A stretch of 64,000 bases of DNA from Rhodobiaceae bacterium (GTDB lineage Bacteria; Pseudomonadota; Alphaproteobacteria; Rhizobiales; Tepidamorphaceae), in contig JACKJP010000003.1 of assembly GCA_020637895.1 (NCBI GenBank), forward strand, positions 1 to 64,000. Direction: 5' to 3'. Shown one piece after another: positions 26,594 to 33,127 of the stretch (position 1 is its first letter; each line of letters starts with the position of its first letter). The notes under the pieces were generated by a model. The model did no database searches. It worked only from the letters and a program-made list of their open reading frames with translations, and was not told the origin of the DNA. Both the position numbers and the translations under genes were made by a program.

Positions 26594-27079
26594 TCAGTCG
26601 TCTTCGTTGGCGTGTCCGGCATTAAGCTGCGCATAACGTGCTTCGCCGATCTTGCCGAGCAGTTCGAGTTGCGTTTCGAGAAAATCGATATGCCCTTCCT
26701 CGTCCGCCAGCAGGGCCTCGAACAGCTGCATTGAGACATAGTCGCCAGCCTCACGGCAGATTTCCCGCGACTTGGAATAGGCGGTACGCGCCTCGTATTC
26801 GCCGGCAAGATCACTTTCGAGTACTTCCTTGACATTCTGGCCTATGCGCAGCGGTGCAACCGATTGCAGGTTGGGATGACCTTCCAGGAAGATGATGCGT
26901 GCGACCAGCTTGTCGGCGTGCTCCATCTCCTCGATCGATTCCTTGCGCTCCTTCTTCGCCAGATGGGTGTAGCCCCAGTCTTCCAGCAGGCGGTAATGGA
27001 CCCAGTACTGGTTGATTGCGCCAAGTTCCAGAAACAGCGCGTTGTTCAACCGTTCAATGACCTTCTTATCGCCCTTCAA
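26594..27079 (-). CDS. bfr: Bacterioferritin
   Basis: Heme-containing iron-storage protein of 161 residues. All ferroxidase ligands known from the family are present at the standard numbers (Glu18, Glu51, His54, Glu94, Glu127, His130), and the heme-ligating Met52 is conserved. Twenty-four subunits would form an iron-storing shell in the cytoplasm. It lies 66 bases after the BFD-type ferredoxin gene and 53 before the di-heme gene, so it is probably part of the same iron transcript. Confidence 0.95.
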   Translation of the reverse strand: MKGDKKVIERLNNALFLELGAINQYWVHYRLLEDWGYTHLAKKERKESIEEMEHADKLVARIIFLEGHPNLQSVAPLRIGQNVKEVLESDLAGEYEARTAYSKSREICREAGDYVSMQLFEALLADEEGHIDFLETQLELLGKIGEARYAQLNAGHANEDD

Positions 27080-27145
27080 TGTGCAAACTCCCCTATGCCG
27101 GACCGACTATTGGACAGAGATGATCTAGGGGAATGAATGTCAGGG

Positions 27146-27454
27146 TCAAGCCGCCCGATGACGATTGCGGAATTCCCGACGCCGCGTTTCCAGCGCCTCG
27201 TGCTGCGAACGCAGACGATCGACGAGCGATACGATTTCCGCTTCGGGTGTTTCGATGCGGCGATGGTGATCTTCGACGGCACTGACGATCAATCCGACGA
27301 GATTGGGGAAGCAGCCGCAGCACCGGCCGCGCTTGCCCATGGCGTGATAGACCTGCGCGGGCACAATAAGCTGCCAGGGATCGTTGCCCAGCATCTCATC
27401 GATGACGCTGACGATCTCGCGTTCGGTGATGACGTTGCACTGGCAGATCAGCAT
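27146..27454 (-). CDS. bfd: Bacterioferritin-associated ferredoxin-like [2Fe-2S] protein
   Basis: About 102 residues from the ATG at 27454 (MLICQCNVITEREI). Cys4 and Cys6 with Cys45 and Cys48 reproduce the BFD CxC...CxxC cluster, with an additional Cys46. BFD passes electrons to bacterioferritin to release stored iron. The immediately downstream bfr gene supports this. The protein is longer than E. coli Bfd (64 residues), with a charged helical tail from about residue 65. Confidence 0.87.
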   Translation of the reverse strand: MLICQCNVITEREIVSVIDEMLGNDPWQLIVPAQVYHAMGKRGRCCGCFPNLVGLIVSAVEDHHRRIETPEAEIVSLVDRLRSQHEALETRRREFRNRHRAA

Positions 27455-27500
27455 GGTCCTGTCGTTCCGCAATCGTTCAGTCTTCTGCCCCTTGTCGGGG

Positions 27501-27544
27501 AAAATGCGGCTCCACCCGGTAAATCTAGTACGGGGCGGAGCCGC
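27501..27544 (-). terminator. Possible terminator after the second imelysin gene
   Basis: GCGGCTCC (27506-27513) and GGAGCCGC (27537-27544) pair with a 23-base loop. On the minus strand the stem is followed by ATTTT. It lies 20 bases past the imelysin stop and 50 bases before the bfd start. It may separate the imelysin transcript from bfd-bfr, or only attenuate it. Confidence 0.5.
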
Positions 27545-27564
27545 CCGGGTATTGGGAGTTACCC

Positions 27565-28836
27565 TTATTTGAATACGGCGTTCGGATTGTCGAGGCTGTC
27601 GGAGCCTTCGAGCGCGACGTCACCGAGATTGAGCGCCGCAACAATGCGCTCGATGGTTCGGGTCTGGGCGATCAGGCCGTCGATGGCTGCCTGGACGGTC
27701 TCGTTGCCCTCTCTGTTGTCCTCTGCGATCATCTGGTCATAGGCTTCCTTCGTTTCGGCGCGGCTGACCATGGCTTCCATCGCTGACTTCGTCGCGCCAA
27801 GCTTGCCGCGCATCTCCTCGTCGAGCGCCTTGTCCTTTTCGGCGACATAGGCTGAAAGCGAAGGCCCGCTCACCGTCGTTCCGTCGATCCGCGTATAGCT
27901 GCCGAGATAGACATTCCGGATGCCCTCGGAGTCGTAATAATGGGAGTTGTGCGTGTTGTCGGAAAAGCAGTCATGCTCTTCTTCCGGGTCGTGCAGAATG
28001 AGGCCGAGCTTCATGCGCTCGCCGGCCAATTCGCCATATGACAGGGATCCCATGCCAGTGAGGATCGTGGCAAGTCCGCCTTCGGGACCGCGCTCCATCA
28101 ATGCCATGTGCGCCTCGCCGTCTTCTTTCCACTTGGCGACCATCTCCTCCAGATCGGCGACCAGGAGGGCGCTCGCGGCCTTCAGATAGTCGGCGCGTCG
28201 ATCGCAGTTGCCGTTCGTGCAGTTCGCGGTGTCAAAATCGGTGTAGGGCCTTTCACCGGCTCCGGCGTCGGTGCCGTGAAGATCCTGTCCCCACAGCATG
28301 AATTCGATCGCATGATAGCCGGTCGCGACGTTGGCCTCGATCCCGCCCGCTTCCTGCAAAGTATTCTGCAGAAAGTCGGGCGTGATCCTGCTTGCATCGA
28401 CTTTCTCGCCGTCGATCATCAGCGACGGATTTGCAATCACATTGGCTGTGTAGAGGCTGTTCTGGTCACTTTCTGTGCCGTAGGACGCATCGACATAGTC
28501 GATCAGGCCTTCGTCGAGCGGCCATGCGTTTACGCGGCCCTCCCAGTCATCGACAATCGGATTGCCGAAACGATAAGCCTCCGTCTGTTGATAGGGAACG
28601 CGCGCAGCCTTCCATGCGTCGCGTGCAGCCTTCAGGGTGGACTCGGACGGTGTCGCGACGAGCGCGCCCACAGCCGTGTCGAGCGCTTTGGCCGTCGCGA
28701 GCGAATCTTCAAACTTCGCCAGAGCAATGTCGGCATAGGTCTTGACGACATCGGCAGGGCTGGTTTGTGCAGCGGCTACCGTGGCGGTCGCAGAAAAGAT
28801 CAGAATTGCGGTGCCATGGCGGAGGATCGTTTTCAT
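27565..28836 (-). CDS. Imelysin-family iron-regulated protein (IrpA-like)
   Basis: About 423 residues from the ATG at 28836, which gives a clean signal peptide (MKTILRHGTAILIFSATATV, cleaved near AAAQTS) and an AAAGGA site nine bases upstream. The imelysin signature GxHxxE is present as GYHAIEFMLWG. DDWEGRVNAWPLDEGLIDYV and EEEHDCFSDNTHNSHYYD are typical of IrpA. IrpA-type imelysins are induced by iron starvation and probably bind iron or an iron chelate in the periplasm. The upstream promoter holds a RirA-type operator. Confidence 0.93.
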   Translation of the reverse strand: MKTILRHGTAILIFSATATVAAAQTSPADVVKTYADIALAKFEDSLATAKALDTAVGALVATPSESTLKAARDAWKAARVPYQQTEAYRFGNPIVDDWEGRVNAWPLDEGLIDYVDASYGTESDQNSLYTANVIANPSLMIDGEKVDASRITPDFLQNTLQEAGGIEANVATGYHAIEFMLWGQDLHGTDAGAGERPYTDFDTANCTNGNCDRRADYLKAASALLVADLEEMVAKWKEDGEAHMALMERGPEGGLATILTGMGSLSYGELAGERMKLGLILHDPEEEHDCFSDNTHNSHYYDSEGIRNVYLGSYTRIDGTTVSGPSLSAYVAEKDKALDEEMRGKLGATKSAMEAMVSRAETKEAYDQMIAEDNREGNETVQAAIDGLIAQTRTIERIVAALNLGDVALEGSDSLDNPNAVFK

Positions 28837-28865
28837 CAGGTGCGGTCCTTTTTTCTTTGGTGTCG

Positions 28866-29372
28866 TCAATGCAGGCGCATGGCCGGACGCGCGCCGGTCG
28901 TCATGGCATCGGGTGAGGCCAACCGGTCGATGAGCGCGTGCGGGAAGGGAAGCAACAGTTGCCGGAGCGCCTTCAGCGTCATGGCGAAGCTGCCGGCCGC
29001 TTCGGTGAATTCGGTAGCCTTGAGCGGGCATACGAGCGCTTCAGCTGAGCAGCGGTGGCCGATTTCGTCGCCGTGCTGAAGGCTTGCGAGCAATGCCAGA
29101 ACCAGACATTCCTCGCGCGACATGCCGTCAGTGCGCGCGGGAGAAGTTCGTAATGGGCACTGCGCACAAAGTTGCAGGCTGGTCAGGAAGCGGCTCAGTT
29201 CACCCAGTGCCCAGCGGCCGCCTTCGGGTCCGAGCAGCCCTGCATAAAGCAACCAGGCGCTTTCGACCGGCAAGGTCTTTTCATCGACGGCCTGCGACAG
29301 AAGGCAGCGATATCCCTCGACAACAAGCCGCTCGGGCGAGCGATTCAGATAATGGTGCAGAAGCCCGCTCAT
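28866..29372 (-). CDS. Unknown protein encoded first in the imelysin operon
   Basis: A 168-residue protein I do not recognise. It has no signal peptide or membrane helix, is Leu-rich and probably helical. Cysteines occur in LQLCAQCPLRT (a CxxC) and in HRCSAEALVCPL, so a metal or cluster site is possible. It is the first full gene after the iron-responsive promoter and is followed 29 bases later by the IrpA-like imelysin. Its ATG overlaps the stop of a nine-codon leader frame. Confidence 0.72.
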   Translation of the reverse strand: MSGLLHHYLNRSPERLVVEGYRCLLSQAVDEKTLPVESAWLLYAGLLGPEGGRWALGELSRFLTSLQLCAQCPLRTSPARTDGMSREECLVLALLASLQHGDEIGHRCSAEALVCPLKATEFTEAAGSFAMTLKALRQLLLPFPHALIDRLASPDAMTTGARPAMRLH

Positions 29373-29398
29373 GGCCGGCCCGCATGGCGATGTGCCAT
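29369..29398 (-). CDS. Possible 9-residue leader peptide MAHRHAGRP
   Basis: The ATG at 29398 has the strongest ribosome binding site in this region (GGAGGAAGAG directly upstream). The frame stops after nine residues at a TGA that overlaps the ATG of the next gene (ATGA). The longer gene's own start has no clear site, so ribosomes may reach it by re-initiation. Whether the peptide has a regulatory role is unknown. Confidence 0.45.
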   Translation of the reverse strand: MAHRHAGRP

Positions 29399-29450
29399 CT
29401 CTTCCTCCAATAAACGGGGTTCAAGGCCCCGCCAAAGGCATCTCTTATGT

Positions 29451-29465
29451 TGAGTGGCTAACTCA
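29451..29465 (-). promoter_or_regulatory. IRO-like RirA operator in the imelysin promoter
   Basis: TGAGTGGCTAACTCA fits the known RirA iron-responsive operator pattern TGA-N9-TCA and is nearly palindromic. On the minus strand TTGACT lies upstream and, 17 bases on, TAGCCA inside the operator could serve as -35 and -10. RirA bound under iron-replete conditions would cover the -10 box and repress the imelysin operon. Confidence 0.72.
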
Positions 29466-29555
29466 GCTAAAAAGGGGAGTCAAACAGTATAGTTTTAAAC
29501 GATTCCAAGGTGCCGCGCCGGTTCGCGCCTGGGCCATGAAAAAACCTGACTTTTC

Positions 29556-29584
29556 TTGTCATTATTTTGGAAATTTTCTAAAGT
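29556..29584 (+). promoter_or_regulatory. rirA promoter with an ICE-like Irr site
   Basis: TTGTCA (29556-29561) and TAAAGT (29579-29584), spaced by 17 bases, form a sigma70-like promoter. Between and over them lies TTTGGAAATTTTCTAAA (29566-29582), which differs at one base from the iron control element TTTAGAA-N3-TTCTAAA bound by Irr. Irr repression of rirA in low iron has been described in rhizobia. Here the site would block RNA polymerase directly. Confidence 0.7.
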
Positions 29585-29635
29585 CACCGTTGCGGCGAGT
29601 CTGCCGCGCCTGCTGTGAAGCGAAAGGAATGGCCG

Positions 29636-30103
29636 ATGCGGCTGACCCGCCAGACCAACTATGCGATCCGGCTGATGATGTATTGCGCCGCCAACCCGAA
29701 CGGTCTCAGCCGCGTCTCGGAAATCGGTCGCGCCTATGGTGTGTCGGAGCTATTCCTTTTCAAGATTCTTCATGCGCTGGTTGAGAATGATCTGGTCGAG
29801 ACGGTGCGTGGGCGCAATGGCGGCGTAAGGCTGGCGCGCCCGGCGGCGGAAATCTCTCTGCTCGATATCGTGTCGGTGACGGAAGAGAATTTCGCGATGG
29901 CCGAATGCTTCGAAAACGATACCGCCGACTGTCCGTTGATCGACGCCTGCTCGTTGAACGCCGCGCTACGCCGCGCCCTCGGCGCATTCTTTGAGGTGCT
30001 TTCGGAATATTCGGTAGCTGATCTTGTTGCTGCCAAGCCGGACATCAATGCGTTGCTCGGACTGACGCCGTTGCAGGGTTCCTCAACCGGCCAACTCGTC
30101 TGA
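29636..30103 (+). CDS. rirA: Rrf2-family iron regulator RirA
   Basis: About 155 residues from the ATG at 29636 (MRLTRQTNYAIRLMMYCAAN), with AAGGA upstream. The winged helix includes the YGVSELFLFKILHALVE and VRGRNGGVRLARP segments. Cys91, Cys99 and Cys105 are at the positions that hold the Fe-S cluster in RirA. With the cluster bound it represses iron-uptake genes; cluster loss in low iron relieves repression. Divergent to the imelysin operon that carries an IRO-like site, so it probably controls its neighbour. Confidence 0.93.
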   Translation: MRLTRQTNYAIRLMMYCAANPNGLSRVSEIGRAYGVSELFLFKILHALVENDLVETVRGRNGGVRLARPAAEISLLDIVSVTEENFAMAECFENDTADCPLIDACSLNAALRRALGAFFEVLSEYSVADLVAAKPDINALLGLTPLQGSSTGQLV

Positions 30104-30170
30104 TAGGTTTCGGCCCGAACGGGTTGCGTCAATTGCACGCATGCGGCGACATGTACCGTCGAGGCCCTGC

Positions 30171-30190
30171 GTCACTTACGTTAGAGTGAC
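30171..30190 (+). promoter_or_regulatory. Inverted repeat upstream of the bd oxidase operon
   Basis: GTCACT (30171-30176) and AGTGAC (30185-30190) flank an 8-base centre, and TTATATTTA follows at 30192-30200 as a possible -10 region. No good -35 box is seen. The arrangement suits an operator or activator site for the cio genes, about 78 bases before the start codon. It does not match the FNR consensus. The whole gap is 164 bases and has no gene. Confidence 0.35.
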
Positions 30191-30267
30191 CTTATATTTA
30201 GCCCTGTGTTAGCGAGCGTTGCGTCTGTCGCTGCGCCATCGATCAACGAGGGGATGGCAAGACCACG

Positions 30268-31665
30268 ATGAGCGAGATACTCGATCCGCTGTTGCTGGCG
30301 CGCTTTCAGTTTGCCTTCACCGTCAGCTTCCACATCATCTTCCCTTCACTGACGATCGGGCTGGCCAGCTATCTGGCCGTGCTGGAAGCGCTTTGGCTCT
30401 GGCGCGGAGACAAGGTCTACCTTCAGCTCTACAGGTACTGGTCGAAGATATTCGCGCTCTCCTTCGGTATGGGCGTCGTCTCGGGTATCGTCATGAGCTA
30501 CCAGATCGGTACGAACTGGGGGCCATTCGCCGATCAGACAGGTCCCGTTCTCGGGCCGTTGCTCGGCTATGAAGTGCTGAGCGCGTTCTTCCTGGAGGCC
30601 GGCTTTCTCGGAATCATGCTGTTTGGCATGGAGCGGGTGGGCAAGGGACTTCATTTCAGCGCGACCGTTCTGGTAGCGATTGGAACACTGTTCTCAGCCT
30701 TCTGGATCATGGCCGCGAACAGCTGGATGCAGACCCCGGCCGGGTTCACCGTCGGTGCGGACCAGTTCCTGCCTGACAGCTGGCTCGCGATCATCTTCAA
30801 TCCCTCATTCCCCCACCGCCTCATCCACATGGTTCTGGCCGCGTATCTGACGACCGCATTCGTCGTCGCGGCTGTATCCGCCTGGCATATCCTGAAGGGC
30901 GACAGCGGCCGTCCCGCGCGGGTCGCCTTTTCCATGGCAATGTGGATGGCGACGATCGTTGCCCCAGCGCAACTTGTCGCCGGCGACATTCTCGGCCTCA
31001 ACACCTTTGAGCATCAGCCGGCCAAGGTTGCCGCCATAGAAGGCCACTGGGAAACACAGCGCGGTGCGCCTTTCATCCTCTTTGGCATGCCTGACATGGC
31101 CGCCGAGGAAACCCGCTACGCCCTGGAGATTCCAAAGATCGGCAGCCTGATCCTGACGCATTCGTTCGACGGGGAAGTGCCTGGGCTCAAGGCCTGGCCT
31201 CCGGAAGACCGACCGTTCGCGCCACTCGTCTTCTGGAGTTTCCGCATCATGGTCGGTCTTGGTCTGCTGATGATCCTGATGGGGATGATCGGTGTCTGGC
31301 TGCGCTGGCGCGGGCGTCTCTACGACCATCGCAGCCTCATGTGGTTTGCCGTCGCGATGGGACCGAGCGGCTTCGTGGCGGTCATCGCCGGCTGGATCAC
31401 CACGGAGGCCGGACGCCAGCCCTGGATCGTTCAGGGGCTGCTTCGCACGGCCGATGGGGTTTCGCCGGTCGCGGGTCCTGCCGTCGGCGGATCGCTGCTT
31501 GCATTCATCGCGGTCTATTTCATCGTGTTCGGCGCCGGATTCTGGTATCTGGCCAAGCTCTTCGCCAGACCGGTTGAGGCGCCGCCTGAAGACAACGTGC
31601 CCGATCGCGCGGCGGGCGTTCTGGCCCTGGAGGCGGGCGGCGAGGGAGGGTTGTCCGATGCCTGA
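30268..31665 (+). CDS. cioA: Cytochrome bd-type (CIO) quinol oxidase subunit I
   Basis: Inner-membrane oxidase subunit of 465 residues. ARFQFAFTVSFHIIFPSLTI carries the His ligand near the amino end, and GRQPWIVQGLLRT is the conserved carboxy segment. The length is near the shorter CIO group, without the long insertion in the quinol loop that marks E. coli CydA. Such enzymes oxidise ubiquinol with oxygen and tolerate cyanide, low oxygen or nitric oxide. It overlaps subunit II by eight bases. Confidence 0.93.
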   Translation: MSEILDPLLLARFQFAFTVSFHIIFPSLTIGLASYLAVLEALWLWRGDKVYLQLYRYWSKIFALSFGMGVVSGIVMSYQIGTNWGPFADQTGPVLGPLLGYEVLSAFFLEAGFLGIMLFGMERVGKGLHFSATVLVAIGTLFSAFWIMAANSWMQTPAGFTVGADQFLPDSWLAIIFNPSFPHRLIHMVLAAYLTTAFVVAAVSAWHILKGDSGRPARVAFSMAMWMATIVAPAQLVAGDILGLNTFEHQPAKVAAIEGHWETQRGAPFILFGMPDMAAEETRYALEIPKIGSLILTHSFDGEVPGLKAWPPEDRPFAPLVFWSFRIMVGLGLLMILMGMIGVWLRWRGRLYDHRSLMWFAVAMGPSGFVAVIAGWITTEAGRQPWIVQGLLRTADGVSPVAGPAVGGSLLAFIAVYFIVFGAGFWYLAKLFARPVEAPPEDNVPDRAAGVLALEAGGEGGLSDA

Positions 31666-32659
31666 TCTTCCCACGATCTGGGCCGGACTGATCGCCCTTG
31701 CCGTACTGATGTATGTCGTGCTCGACGGGTTCGATCTTGGGATCGGCGTCCTGTTTCCCTTCGTGCGCAACGAGAAGCGCCGCGACGTGATGATCAATTC
31801 CATCGCGCCGGTATGGGATGGAAACGAGACATGGCTCGTCCTTGGCGGAGGCGGTCTCTATGCCGTGTTTCCGCTCGCATACTCGCTTCTGCTGACTGCA
31901 TTCTACGCGCCGCTCATCGCCATGCTTCTGGCGCTGATCTTCCGCGGCGTCGCGTTCGAATTCCGATACAAGGACCCGCGACATCGCCGTTGGTGGGATT
32001 GGGGTTTTTCCGGCGGCTCCATCCTTGCGGCATTCGCCCAGGGCGTGGTGCTCGGGACCTTCATTCAGGGCGTGGCGGTAGAAGGGCGTTCCTATGCGGG
32101 CGGATGGTTCGACTGGCTGACGCCATTCAGCCTGTTCACCGGCGCTGCGCTTGTCGCGGGCTATGGCCTGCTCGGATCGACGTGGTTGATCATGAAGACC
32201 GAAGGCGGGCTGCAAGCCCAGTGCCGGCGATTTGCGATCGCGTTTCTAGCAGTGGTGCTCGGCGCGCTCGCCATCGTCAGTCTATGGACGCCGCTCATCC
32301 ATGAAGGCGTGCGGGACAGGTGGTTCGTCTGGCCGAATATTGCATTGCTGGCGCCCGTGCCGCTTCTCGCGGCAGCATCTGCGGCGGGCCTTTTCGCGAC
32401 CGTCAGGAGGGGGGCAGACTACCTGCCGTTTCTGTTCACGCTCGCGCTTTTCGTCTGTTCCTATGTCGGCCTGGGTATCAGTTTCTACCCCTATATCGTG
32501 CCGCCGTCGGTGACGGTACAACAGGCGGCAGGCCCTGACGAAAGTCTTGGTTTCCTGCTTTCTGGCACGCTCGTGCTGCTTCCGCTGATCCTGATCTATA
32601 CCGGATATTCTTACTGGGTGTTCCGGGGAAAGGTTCGTGCCGGCGAGAGCTATCATTGA
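31658..32659 (+). CDS. cioB: Cytochrome bd-type (CIO) quinol oxidase subunit II
   Basis: Inner-membrane subunit of 333 residues, starting at the ATG 31658 (MPDLPTIWAGLIALAVLMYV). The family is recognised from YVVLDGFDLGIGVLFPFV, PVWDGNETWLVLGGGGLYAV and FRGVAFEFRYKD. The frame is open upstream inside cioA, but those residues are unlike the family. Its stop overlaps the start of the small third subunit (TGATG). Confidence 0.93.
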   Translation: MPDLPTIWAGLIALAVLMYVVLDGFDLGIGVLFPFVRNEKRRDVMINSIAPVWDGNETWLVLGGGGLYAVFPLAYSLLLTAFYAPLIAMLLALIFRGVAFEFRYKDPRHRRWWDWGFSGGSILAAFAQGVVLGTFIQGVAVEGRSYAGGWFDWLTPFSLFTGAALVAGYGLLGSTWLIMKTEGGLQAQCRRFAIAFLAVVLGALAIVSLWTPLIHEGVRDRWFVWPNIALLAPVPLLAAASAAGLFATVRRGADYLPFLFTLALFVCSYVGLGISFYPYIVPPSVTVQQAAGPDESLGFLLSGTLVLLPLILIYTGYSYWVFRGKVRAGESYH

Positions 32660-32772
32660 TGGCCGAGCGCACTCTGGTCCGCCGTCTGTTGTGGTTTGCC
32701 GGACTGTGGCTTGCGGGCGTTCTGAGCCTTCTTGCGGTCAGCGCAATCCTGAAGCTGCTCATCCCGTCCTGA
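32659..32772 (+). CDS. DUF2474-type 37-residue bd oxidase small subunit
   Basis: The ATG at 32659 overlaps the cioB stop and opens a 37-codon frame with a single membrane helix (WFAGLWLAGVLSLLAVSAIL) after a basic start (MAERTLVRRLL). The size, position and charge match DUF2474, the CydX-like third subunit found after CIO genes. It probably stabilises the oxidase hemes. The stop is eight bases from the end of the opposite-strand gene. Confidence 0.82.
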   Translation: MAERTLVRRLLWFAGLWLAGVLSLLAVSAILKLLIPS

Positions 32773-32780
32773 TAGGGACG

Positions 32781-33041
32781 TCAGCGGCGCTTTCGACCTG
32801 AAACGACATAGCTGACGAGCCATACGAACGCAGTAATTGCGAGTGCGAACACGAGAGCGTACGTCGCCCAGGCCACCAGCTCGGCACCTTGTCCGGTCAC
32901 AGAGTAGATGAGTGACATGGCCAGAACAGCCAGAAAGCCGACGATGGAAAGGGTAGTCCAGCCTTTGAAGAAGGCACGCCTCCTGGCGCGAGCAGGCGGG
33001 GTTTCCCGCTTGCGTTCAATGGTACTCGTGGTGGTTGACAT
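32781..33041 (-). CDS. Small two-helix membrane protein of unknown function
   Basis: An 86-residue protein with a basic amino tail (ERKRETPPARARRRAFFKGW), two membrane helices (about residues 30-48 and 54-78) and a basic end (GRKRR). I do not recognise a family. A near-perfect ribosome binding site, GGAGGT, lies 7 bases before the ATG. The leader RNA folds into a long stem whose arm reaches this site. It is convergent with the bd oxidase genes and downstream of cysN on the same strand. Confidence 0.68.
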   Translation of the reverse strand: MSTTTSTIERKRETPPARARRRAFFKGWTTLSIVGFLAVLAMSLIYSVTGQGAELVAWATYALVFALAITAFVWLVSYVVSGRKRR

Positions 33042-33052
33042 TGCAGTTACCT

Positions 33053-33098
33053 CCGTTGTTCACCGACGGCTTTTTCAGCCTCTTCATGTGAACAACGG
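33053..33098 (-). promoter_or_regulatory. 11-bp stem-loop at the ribosome binding site of the small membrane protein
   Basis: CCGTTGTTCAC (33053-33063) and GTGAACAACGG (33088-33098) are perfect complements with a 24-base loop. In the minus-strand RNA the second arm ends in ACGG and runs straight into AGGT, so the stem takes in the first bases of the CGGAGGT ribosome binding site. No T run follows, so it is not an ordinary terminator for cysN. Control of translation is inferred. Confidence 0.6.
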
Positions 33099-33127
33099 AT
33101 TTGCCGCGCCAACCGTTCCGGCCGGTA

